A DNA stretch of 9,643 nt from Planctomycetaceae bacterium (GTDB taxonomy: Bacteria; Planctomycetota; UBA1135; GCA-002686595). Position 1 is the first letter of the stretch. Each line of letters starts with the position of its first letter. Below are positions 1 through 6,371 of the stretch, in pieces. The stretch spans positions 1-9,643 of the forward strand of contig JABWBL010000090.1 of assembly GCA_013360535.1 (NCBI GenBank), in the 5' to 3' direction. A model generated the notes under the pieces. That model saw only the letters and a program-made list of their open reading frames with translations. It did no database searches and was not told where the DNA came from. The translations under genes were made by a program, and so were the position numbers.

Positions 1-38
1 GACGCCGGCCGCAGTTCGCAGAATAAATTGCTCTGGCT

Positions 39-54
39 CGGTATTTCGGTATTT
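39..54. repeat. 8-bp perfect tandem duplication
   Basis: Two adjacent copies of CGGTATTT (39-46 and 47-54) lie downstream of the protease stop codon. They are followed after one base by a separate 22-bp tandem duplication. The remaining bases 1-38 hold no gene or clear terminator that I can support. Confidence 0.85.
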
Positions 55-55
55 C

Positions 56-99
56 TTCGTTCGAGCGCGACGTGCGTTTCGTTCGAGCGCGACGTGCGT
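56..99. repeat. 22-bp perfect tandem duplication at the 3' end of the protease gene
   Basis: Bases 56-77 and 78-99 are identical over all 22 positions, and the match fails immediately outside. The second copy ends on the first plus-strand base of the protease stop codon (TCA at 99-101, read as TGA on the minus strand). The coding sequence is therefore not changed by the duplication and only the 3' untranslated region is lengthened. It looks like a slippage or recombination product. Confidence 0.9.
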
Positions 100-3000
100 C
101 AGTCGCAGACCGTGAACTGCAACCCGTTGGAGAGTCCCGTCGAGAACGAGCTCGCCGGGTCGCGCATCCACCATTGCGCGTACACCGTGTTGCCCGGCAC
201 GAGGCCGTGCGCGTTCATGTACGCGGTCGAGAAGGTGAACGCGTAGCTGCCCGTGCACGAGTTGCCCGTGGCGGCGCCGCCGCTCGCGATCGCCGACGTG
301 CGCACGCTCGGGCTGTTCACGCACTTGGTGCCGCCCTGGAAAGGCGTCGCCGACGGGGAGAAGCTCCAGTACAGGAGGCCGTTCTTCTGGTTGAGCACGT
401 TCGTGCACGTCACCGTGAAGTTGCCGGCCGACTTGTCGGGCTGCACGCCGTTGGTGCCGATCGACGGGACGCAGCCGAGCGAGTTGGTCTTGGCCGTGCA
501 GTAGGTCGAGACCGAGTTCGCGTTGGCGTAGATCGGCCCGAAATGGGCCGTGAAACCCAGGTTTCCGGCGTTGTCGCGGGCGCGCAGGTGGAACCAGCGC
601 GGGCTCGTGCTCGACCCGATGTTCTGCACGAGGCTCGACACGACGCCGATGTTCGCCGGGCCCGAGGGGACGGTCGACGGCGACGTGTCCCACACGCCGA
701 CGTAGCCCGCGAGGCCCGAGTGCACGTCGACCGCCGGGGTCCACTGCAGGGACACGGTCGTGTTGCAGTTGGCGACGCCCGTCTGGTGGCTCGTCGAGGT
801 GAACGGGCCGGGCGTGCCGGGCGCGACCGCGTCGATCAGGTACGGCGGGCTCCAGGCGTAGCCGAGGGCCGACGAGTTGCCGGCGTTGTCGATCGGCCGC
901 AGCGAGAGGTAGATCGCCGCCGCGCTGTTGGGCACGTTGAACGTCGCCGCCGTCACTGGCCCGAGGTTGATCGTGTGGCCCGGGTCCATCGGGACGCCGT
1001 TGGAGGAGATCAGCGCCGCGTAACCCGCGAGTCCCGAGACGTTGTCGGGGTTCTGTGCCCACGTGAAGTCGATCGACTGGTCGTTCGACCACACGAGCTG
1101 CGTGTGCGACGTCGACGAGATCGACGGGTGCGGCGGCGGCGTGCCGTCGACCGTGATGTTGACCGAGTCCCACTGCCAGCTCGTGTTGTCGAGGTCGAGG
1201 TAGGAGCCGAAGTTCTTGACGCCCTCGGTGGCCCAGCTCGTGCGCCAGAACACCGTGCGCGAGCTGCCCGGCGGCAGGTCACCGACCATCACCTTGCGGC
1301 CCGCGGCCGGATTGTCCATGTGGTCGGTGTAGGGGCCGTCGAACAGCTGGCCCTGAGCGTTGACGAGCGTGTCACCGCTCGAGATCGTCTCGAACGAGGC
1401 ACCCGACGCGAGGCCGTGCGCGTTGCTCACCGTCGCGAACACGTCGACGAGCTGGTTGGGCTGCAGGTAAACAGCGTTCGTCCACACGTCGAGCGTCGGT
1501 TGCGCCGAGGCCGTCTCGAGCTCGTACGTGACCGTCACGCTGGCCTTGACCGTGCTCAGGAAGTTCACGACCTGCGGCCACGCCTTCCAGCGCCACGTGC
1601 CGGCGACCGGGTTGTCGATCGTGCGGATCTCGGTGTTGTCGAGCGCGCTCTGCTGCGCGATCCATTCCCCGATGTTGCCATTGGGATGGATGCCGTTGGT
1701 CGGGTCGTCGAGGTAGAGGTCCCAGTTGTTGATCAGCGCCTGCGACGCGCCCGCCGAGGCCTCGGGCTCGACGTAGGTCAGGCAGACCGTGACGCGCTTG
1801 CAGTTGGCCGGCACGGCGAAGTCGCCGAAGGTCCAGCCACCGGCCCAGGTCGCGTTGAAGGTCCAGTTGTTGATCCAGAACTCCGAACTGCCGACGAGCG
1901 CCTTGTTCGCGGAGACCTTGCCGGCGCCGTAGGTGTCGAGCACCGGATCCGTGGGATTGGTGAGCGCCACGCCACCCTTCGACTCGGCGCTCGACATCAA
2001 GGTCGACATCACCGCCGCCGGCCAGTAACGCATCCACGAGAACGTGTCGGTGATTTGCGCCGCGAGGCCCGCGACGTGCGGCGTCGCCATGCTCGTGCCG
2101 GCCATCGCCCTGTAGCCGTTGGAGGAGTTGGCGTCGACGGACGTGATCAGGTCGCCGGGAGCGACGACGTTCGGCTTCCAGCGCCCGTCACCGCACGGGC
2201 CGCGGCTGGAGTCGAAGGCGATCGTGTTGGGGAAGCCGTAGCTCGCGTAGAAGTCGATCACGTTGCCGACGGTGAGCGCGTTCTTCGCGGTTCCTTGCTG
2301 ACCGATGGTCTGCGCGCCCGAACCCTGGTTGCCGGCGGCGAACAGGTACAGCTGGTCGTAGTTCCAGACCTCGAAGTCGACCGCGCGCGCGTTCGCTTCG
2401 CTTCCGATCCAGCCCGTGCCGGGCGTGCCCCAGGAGTTGGTGGAGAGCGCGGGTTTCGACGTGTTGCCGGAGCCATCCCACAGGCTCGTGCGGTTGACCG
2501 AGAAGATCGTCGAGTTTGCCGTGCCGGAGAAGCCGCAGGCATTGTCGAAGATCCTCGAGACGTAGGCGCGCGTCGCGCTGCCGCCGCGGGCGAGGCCGGG
2601 CGCCGCGCCCTTGTGGCTCGACCAGAAGCTGCCGGAGCCGTTGCCGAGCACCGTGCCCATGACGTGCGAGCCGTGCTCGCAACCGTCCATCCACGGGCCC
2701 GTCGTTCCGGTGAAATCCCAGCCGAAACCGGCGATTCCGAGCGCCGCGTGCCCGACGTCGACGCCGCTGTCGGCCTGCGCGATCGAGTTGACGCCGCTCG
2801 AGTTGCCCGGGAAGGATGCGCGAGACTGGTCGAGGCCGACCATCGGCATCGACTCGTCGTGCATCAGGCTCGCGGGCAGGTCGGGCTCGATGAACTGCAC
2901 GCAGTCGAGTGCCACCAGGTCGGCGACTTGTGCGGGCAGCGCGAGCACGCGGAAGGCCTTGAGCTCGCGCACGTACTCGACGACCTCGAGCCCGAGCGCC

Positions 3001-3749
3001 TCGAGCGCCTGCTGCGCCGGGCCGTTGCTCTTCCAGCGCCGCGGCAGCACGTTCTCGTCCTCGACGCGCCGCACGACGCCGCCATCGGCGATCCACGCCG
3101 TGCCGAGCGGCTCGGAGGTCGAGTCCGCGCCGAGATCGCTCTCGTACAGGTCGACGTAGAGCGCGACGCGGCCGTCGTCGCCCGGCGTCGCGAGCTCGAG
3201 CTGCGGGTGCAGCTTCTGCGACGCACGCGGCTGGCCCACCCAGCGCACGAAGTCGAGCGCGGCGACCTCGTCGAGGCGTGCGACCGGCAGCGCGACCTTG
3301 AGGCAGTAGTGCGGGTGGAACTCGAGCAGGCGGCAGCCGAGCGCCTCGAGCGCCGCGCCACGCTCGGGCGTCATGCGCCGCGAGAACATCACGAAGCCGT
3401 AGGTCTCGCTGCGGCCCGCGGCTTCCGCCTGCAAGGCGCTCGCGACGAGCTCGGGATCGAGCCGCTCGTTCGCGGGCGGGTAGTAGCTGCCACCGGCGAA
3501 GCCGAGGAAGAACGGATCGCGGGCCTCGCGCGACACGACGCTGTCGCCGCGCTCGCCCGCGACCACCTCGACCGTCTCCGGCCGCGGGATTTCGTCGCCG
3601 AGCTCGGCCGGGACGAACGTCGGGTCCGGCATGTGGCGCTGCACCGAGGCCGGCGCGGGCTCCTGCTGCGCCGGGAGCGGCGTCGGCAGGCCCTGGGGAA
3701 GCGGGAGGGCAAGGAACAGGGCAGCCAGGTCGATCCGGCGCGAGGGCAT
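99..3749 (-). CDS. Secreted subtilisin-family (S8) serine protease with twin prodomain repeats and multi-domain C-terminus
   Basis: Probable exported S8 endopeptidase of about 1216 residues. I start at ATG 3749 because it opens a signal peptide: M-P-S-R-R, then a hydrophobic core to about residue 27, with probable cleavage near L-P-A-Q-Q. The longer reading from GTG 3803 puts 18 residues ahead of it. Residues about 133-174 and 248-290 are two related units, each beginning A-L-E-A-L-G, resembling fervidolysin/I9-like propeptide segments. The catalytic core is intact: Asp327 (A-D-S-G), His359 (H-G-S-H-V), oxyanion Asn474 (A-A-G-N) and Ser553 (G-T-S-M-A-T-P-H). About 620-745 resembles the beta-sandwich that often follows S8 domains (N-N-W-D-L-Y-L, A-G-T-W). 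About 750-866 is a CARDB/Ig-like segment. Two Ig/FN3-like repeats follow (about 868-973 and 974-1077), sharing G-L-A-G-Y and D-N-A-G-N. The last 135 residues form a six-cysteine domain. Role inferred: degradation of environmental protein. It may be separately transcribed from the transporter 119 bp upstream. Confidence 0.95.
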   Translation of the reverse strand: MPSRRIDLAALFLALPLPQGLPTPLPAQQEPAPASVQRHMPDPTFVPAELGDEIPRPETVEVVAGERGDSVVSREARDPFFLGFAGGSYYPPANERLDPELVASALQAEAAGRSETYGFVMFSRRMTPERGAALEALGCRLLEFHPHYCLKVALPVARLDEVAALDFVRWVGQPRASQKLHPQLELATPGDDGRVALYVDLYESDLGADSTSEPLGTAWIADGGVVRRVEDENVLPRRWKSNGPAQQALEALGLEVVEYVRELKAFRVLALPAQVADLVALDCVQFIEPDLPASLMHDESMPMVGLDQSRASFPGNSSGVNSIAQADSGVDVGHAALGIAGFGWDFTGTTGPWMDGCEHGSHVMGTVLGNGSGSFWSSHKGAAPGLARGGSATRAYVSRIFDNACGFSGTANSTIFSVNRTSLWDGSGNTSKPALSTNSWGTPGTGWIGSEANARAVDFEVWNYDQLYLFAAGNQGSGAQTIGQQGTAKNALTVGNVIDFYASYGFPNTIAFDSSRGPCGDGRWKPNVVAPGDLITSVDANSSNGYRAMAGTSMATPHVAGLAAQITDTFSWMRYWPAAVMSTLMSSAESKGGVALTNPTDPVLDTYGAGKVSANKALVGSSEFWINNWTFNATWAGGWTFGDFAVPANCKRVTVCLTYVEPEASAGASQALINNWDLYLDDPTNGIHPNGNIGEWIAQQSALDNTEIRTIDNPVAGTWRWKAWPQVVNFLSTVKASVTVTYELETASAQPTLDVWTNAVYLQPNQLVDVFATVSNAHGLASGASFETISSGDTLVNAQGQLFDGPYTDHMDNPAAGRKVMVGDLPPGSSRTVFWRTSWATEGVKNFGSYLDLDNTSWQWDSVNITVDGTPPPHPSISSTSHTQLVWSNDQSIDFTWAQNPDNVSGLAGYAALISSNGVPMDPGHTINLGPVTAATFNVPNSAAAIYLSLRPIDNAGNSSALGYAWSPPYLIDAVAPGTPGPFTSTSHQTGVANCNTTVSLQWTPAVDVHSGLAGYVGVWDTSPSTVPSGPANIGVVSSLVQNIGSSTSPRWFHLRARDNAGNLGFTAHFGPIYANANSVSTYCTAKTNSLGCVPSIGTNGVQPDKSAGNFTVTCTNVLNQKNGLLYWSFSPSATPFQGGTKCVNSPSVRTSAIASGGAATGNSCTGSYAFTFSTAYMNAHGLVPGNTVYAQWWMRDPASSFSTGLSNGLQFTVCD

Positions 3750-3810
3750 GGCGGTCGTTCTCGAGGTGGGGACGGATGGGCGAAGGGGAACCGCACCCTC
3801 CACGCACTCC

Positions 3811-3855
3811 CGCCCGCCCGTCGATCAACTTTCGCCGGATTTTCTGGGGCGGGCG
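3811..3855 (-). repeat. GC-only inverted repeat between transporter and protease genes
   Basis: CGCCCGCCC at 3811-3819 is the exact reverse complement of GGGCGGGCG at 3847-3855, giving a possible 9-bp stem with a 27-nt loop. On the minus transcript it begins 13 nt after the transporter stop codon. No T-run follows, so it is not a textbook intrinsic terminator. It could attenuate read-through from the transporter into the protease, or be a by-product of high GC content. I see no convincing promoter in the 119-bp spacer 3750-3868. Confidence 0.4.
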
Positions 3856-3868
3856 CGCCGAACCGGGC

Positions 3869-5266
3869 TCAGTGGCCGCCGCCGGACTTCGGACGCGCGT
3901 TCCAGATCGTGGCGCACATCACGAGGCCGAGCGCCGCGATGGGGAGCATGGCCCAGATCCACGGCGCCCAGTTGTCGGCGAGCTTCGCCGCGTCGCCCTT
4001 GGGCAGGAGCTCGGCGTACAGGAAGGCCTGGCTCGCTCCGCCCAAGTACACGAAGCCGTCGATCACGCCCGTGACGAGGCCGGCATAGCGCGTGCCGCCG
4101 AAGTCCGCCGAAGCGGTGCCGCTCAGCATGCCGTGCACGCCGATCACGCACAGCGACATGAACGTCACCGACCAGCCGAGCATCGGATTGCCGAGCAGGA
4201 ACGAGGCGGCGATGGCGCCGAGCAGGAGGCCGGCGTACAGCACGCTCGACACCGGTCCGCGGCGGCTGCCGAAGACGTGGTCGGAGATCGTGCCCGCGAA
4301 CACGCCGCCGAGGATGCCGGCGACGCACATCACGACGCCCCAGTTCTTGTAGAAGAACGAGTCGCTGCCTTCGATCGCGCCGAGGTACAGGCGGCCCTGC
4401 TTCATCACCGCCTGCCGCAGGAAGCCCGAGCAGAACTCGATGCCGATGAGGATCCAGATCACGCGCTGCGAGAACATGCGCGCGAGCACCTGCCCGACCG
4501 AGAGCCTCGCGCCGGAGTCGCCGCTGGTCGCGTCGCCCGTGTTGAAGTCGGAAAAGCCCGCTTTTCCCGGCGAATCCTGCACCCACAAGAGCGTCCCGAG
4601 CACGCACGCGCCGAGCACGGCCGCCGGAATCCAGAACGCCATCGGGTAGCTCAGGCCCTTCGCGATGGCGAGGCTCCAGTCATAGGAGAAATACAGGCCG
4701 AGCGAGATCAGGATGCCGAACAGGCCGCCGAGGACGCCGCGCTCGCGCACGTGGAACCACGCCGCGTTGACCTTGACGATCGAGACCGCGCCGAAGCTCT
4801 GGAAGTACATGTTGACGGCGTTGAGCACCATCAGGCGCTGCTGCAGCGTCGCAGTGTCCGTCTCGCCGTCCATCGCGGCGCTGAAGCTGATCGCCATCAG
4901 CACGTTGACGACCGCCGAGCCCGCCGTGGCGGCGAGCATCGTCGCGCGCCCGCCGAAGCGGTCGGTCAGCGGTCCGTTGAGCAGGAACGCGAGGCCGTAC
5001 ACGACCTGTCCGACGCCGTCGATCTCGTTGAACAGCGCTTTCGCGAGGATTCCGGCCTTGTCGAGCTCGCTCGCGATCGCCGACAGGTTGTAGCGGCCGA
5101 AATACAGGAACGCGTAGGCGAGGCCGAGCGGGATCCAGTTGAAGCGCCGGCGCGCGACGAGGGCCGGGCTGTGGCCGACATCGACCTTGGGCAGCCGCCG
5201 CACGACCACCGAGATCGCGACGAGCAGGAGCAGGATCGGCAGGAACTTCTCCAGCAGCGGCGGCAT
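3869..5266 (-). CDS. MFS transporter, organophosphate:phosphate antiporter (GlpT/UhpT)-like
   Basis: A 465-residue inner-membrane protein with about 12 core transmembrane segments arranged 6+6 around a hydrophilic loop (about 230-262). Supporting motifs are F-G-R-Y-N-L-S near 56-62 in TM1, G-P-L-T-D-R-F-G-G-R at 98-107 (MFS motif A between TM2 and TM3), A-W-F-H-V-R-E-R-G at 169-177 after TM4, and G-T-R-Y-A-G-L-V-T-G in TM11. These match the organophosphate:phosphate antiporter family, which imports phosphorylated sugars or glycerol phosphate in exchange for phosphate. The substrate cannot be read from the sequence, and a UhpC-like sensor is possible. An extra hydrophobic segment at about 8-22 precedes the usual TM1. 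ATG 5266 is preceded by GGAG at 6-nt spacing. The gene lies 21 bp downstream of the phosphatase gene, so the two are probably co-transcribed. Confidence 0.9.
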   Translation of the reverse strand: MPPLLEKFLPILLLLVAISVVVRRLPKVDVGHSPALVARRRFNWIPLGLAYAFLYFGRYNLSAIASELDKAGILAKALFNEIDGVGQVVYGLAFLLNGPLTDRFGGRATMLAATAGSAVVNVLMAISFSAAMDGETDTATLQQRLMVLNAVNMYFQSFGAVSIVKVNAAWFHVRERGVLGGLFGILISLGLYFSYDWSLAIAKGLSYPMAFWIPAAVLGACVLGTLLWVQDSPGKAGFSDFNTGDATSGDSGARLSVGQVLARMFSQRVIWILIGIEFCSGFLRQAVMKQGRLYLGAIEGSDSFFYKNWGVVMCVAGILGGVFAGTISDHVFGSRRGPVSSVLYAGLLLGAIAASFLLGNPMLGWSVTFMSLCVIGVHGMLSGTASADFGGTRYAGLVTGVIDGFVYLGGASQAFLYAELLPKGDAAKLADNWAPWIWAMLPIAALGLVMCATIWNARPKSGGGH

Positions 5267-5272
5267 CGGGAT

Positions 5273-5276
5273 CTCC
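5273..5276 (-). promoter_or_regulatory. Shine-Dalgarno of the MFS transporter gene
   Basis: GGAG on the minus strand (CTCC on plus) lies 6 nt before ATG 5266, inside the 21-bp gap after the phosphatase stop codon. It fixes the transporter start. Confidence 0.7.
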
Positions 5277-5287
5277 GCGAGGGGGGA

Positions 5288-6163
5288 CTACTTGCGCGAG
5301 CGCGCCAGTTCGCGAACGGGAGCGACGAGGCCATCGAGCTGCTCGACCACGAGGTCGATCGCCCCGTCCGCGCGCGTGTCGAGCACCCAGCGCGGCGTGT
5401 GCGGATGCCGGCGCAGCGCGAGCTTCGGCGCGAGCTCGCCCGCGCGGCGCATCACGTGCGGCAGCGCGAGGTCGAGCGAGTACACGTCTCCGATCACGAA
5501 GTCGGGCCGTTCTTCGGCGAGGATCGTGCGGTACTTCGGCCGGTCGACGCGGATCCTGCGGCCCGCGAGCACGAGGTGGTCCTCGCTCGGGCCCAGGATG
5601 AACTTCCCGGCCGAGCCCCGCACGCGCAGCGCATGCGCGAGCCCGTTGCCGACGCCCGTCTCGCGAAACCAGCCCTCGATCTTCTCGCTCGAGCTGTTCG
5701 ACACGACCACGACCTCCGCACCGGCCTCGACCAGCGCAGCGAACATCTCGGCGGCACGTGGCACGAGCGCGGGCGGGTGCTGCGCGCGGAACTGCGCGGT
5801 CGACGTCAGGAAACAGTGGTCGCCGAAGGCGCTCATCGTCGCGAAACCGCCCGCGAGCACGGCCGCGACGTAGCGCTTCGCCTTCGTGTCGCTCGACGCC
5901 TCGAGGAAACGCGCAATCGCGTTCGCCTCGCAGAACGGATCCTCGTCGATGTAGGCCGTGATGCGGCCGTCCGGCGCCCAGCCGTGGCGCTCCGGCGCGC
6001 TCATCACTTCGGCCTCGAAAAGCGCGAAATCCGCGGCCGCCTCGTCGGGAGCGATGCGCGCGAGGCGCGCCGCCTCGGCGATCAGGAACAGCTTGACGTT
6101 CTGCGCCTCGAAGGCCTGATCGGTCCAGACGCCATCGAAGTCGGAGAGGATCTTCACGGACAT
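5288..6163 (-). CDS. HAD-superfamily phosphatase with large cap insertion
   Basis: A 291-residue soluble HAD hydrolase with all four signature motifs. Motif I is D-F-D-G-V-W-T-D at 8-15, with nucleophile Asp8 and acid/base Asp10. Motif II is the V-V-V-V-S strand ending at Ser155. Motif III is Lys210 (R-P-K-Y). Motif IV is I-G-D-V-Y-S-L-D with Asp226 and Asp231, the magnesium site. About 135 residues separate motifs I and II, so there is a cap domain of the C1 type, which usually sets substrate choice. The family removes phosphate from small phosphorylated metabolites; the substrate here is unknown. The gene leads the likely unit with the organophosphate-antiporter-like transporter 21 bp downstream, which suggests that imported phosphorylated compounds are dephosphorylated. 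ATG 6163 follows an AGGA at 10-nt spacing, part of which lies in an inverted repeat. Confidence 0.9.
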   Translation of the reverse strand: MSVKILSDFDGVWTDQAFEAQNVKLFLIAEAARLARIAPDEAAADFALFEAEVMSAPERHGWAPDGRITAYIDEDPFCEANAIARFLEASSDTKAKRYVAAVLAGGFATMSAFGDHCFLTSTAQFRAQHPPALVPRAAEMFAALVEAGAEVVVVSNSSSEKIEGWFRETGVGNGLAHALRVRGSAGKFILGPSEDHLVLAGRRIRVDRPKYRTILAEERPDFVIGDVYSLDLALPHVMRRAGELAPKLALRRHPHTPRWVLDTRADGAIDLVVEQLDGLVAPVRELARSRK

Positions 6164-6173
6164 GGGGCGCCCA

Positions 6174-6177
6174 TCCT
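6174..6177 (-). promoter_or_regulatory. Probable Shine-Dalgarno of the phosphatase gene, at the edge of an inverted repeat
   Basis: AGGA on the minus strand (TCCT on plus) lies 10 nt before ATG 6163, slightly farther than ideal. Its first two bases (plus 6176-6177) belong to the 7-bp outer block of the long inverted repeat 6176-6356, so folding of the leader could affect access to it. Confidence 0.45.
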
Positions 6178-6356
6178 AGCCCGCCATATTCATGAGCCTC
6201 TACTGCGAACGCGAAACCGCTCGACGCTGCTGCGTTGCTGCGGTGGTCTTGGTCCTCAGCGACCTGCAGGTCGCCAGCGGGGAAAACCATCGTCGCGCCT
6301 TGCATCGCCGGCGTTCTCGCGTTCTCGCTACGAGGCTCATGAACAAGCGGGGCTAG
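6176..6356. repeat. Long imperfect inverted repeat filling the spacer upstream of the phosphatase gene
   Basis: Three collinear blocks of the left arm pair with the right arm: CTAGCCC 6176-6182 with GGGCTAG 6350-6356; TTCATGAGCCTC 6189-6200 with GAGGCTCATGAA 6332-6343; GAACGCGA 6207-6214 with TCGCGTTC 6317-6324. The unpaired spacers are 6/6 and 6/7 nt. About 27 of 39 arm positions pair, around a loop of about 102 nt. The loop contains a 16-bp palindrome, and the right arm contains a tandem 8-bp repeat (GCGTTCTC twice, 6311-6326). There is no obvious target-site duplication outside and no gene inside. It could be a structured 5' leader of the phosphatase mRNA or a small non-autonomous dispersed element. 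Confidence 0.7.
6259..6274. repeat. 16-bp perfect palindrome inside the spacer element
   Basis: GCGACCTGCAGGTCGC reads identically on both strands. It sits near the middle of the loop between the arms of the 6176-6356 inverted repeat. It could be a dimeric-regulator operator, the apex hairpin of the element, or a recombination site. Confidence 0.7.
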
Positions 6357-6360
6357 CGAG
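6324..6360 (-). other. Local hairpin competing with the long inverted repeat
   Basis: CTCGCTA 6324-6330 pairs perfectly with TAGCGAG 6354-6360 across a 23-nt loop. This stem begins 11 nt after the stop codon of the pseudouridine synthase gene on the minus strand. Bases 6354-6356 are shared with the outer block of the long inverted repeat, and the loop (6331-6353) holds its central 12-nt arm. No T-run follows, so I do not call it a terminator. Confidence 0.45.
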
Positions 6361-6371
6361 CAAGACCGCTG

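Noticed and set aside
3750..3803. Longer protease start at GTG 3803
   Set aside because: It puts 18 residues ahead of a good signal peptide, and the nearest GGAG is only 3 nt from the GTG.
72..4088. Open plus-strand frame of more than 1300 codons opposite the protease gene
   Set aside because: Its translation is dominated by Arg, Ala, Val and Asp in low-complexity runs with no domain. It is antisense to a protease with an intact catalytic triad. Long antisense frames are expected at this GC content.
6185..6305. Possible small minus-strand protein starting M-Q-G-A-T-M in the spacer
   Set aside because: The frame does not stop in the spacer. It runs into the phosphatase gene in the wrong frame, there is no Shine-Dalgarno, and the inverted repeat explains the region better. 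A search for its first 35 residues across genomes would show whether it marks a dispersed element.
6176..6356. Insertion sequence or classic MITE
   Set aside because: No transposase and no target-site duplication are visible next to the arms, so I keep it only as an inverted-repeat element of unknown origin.
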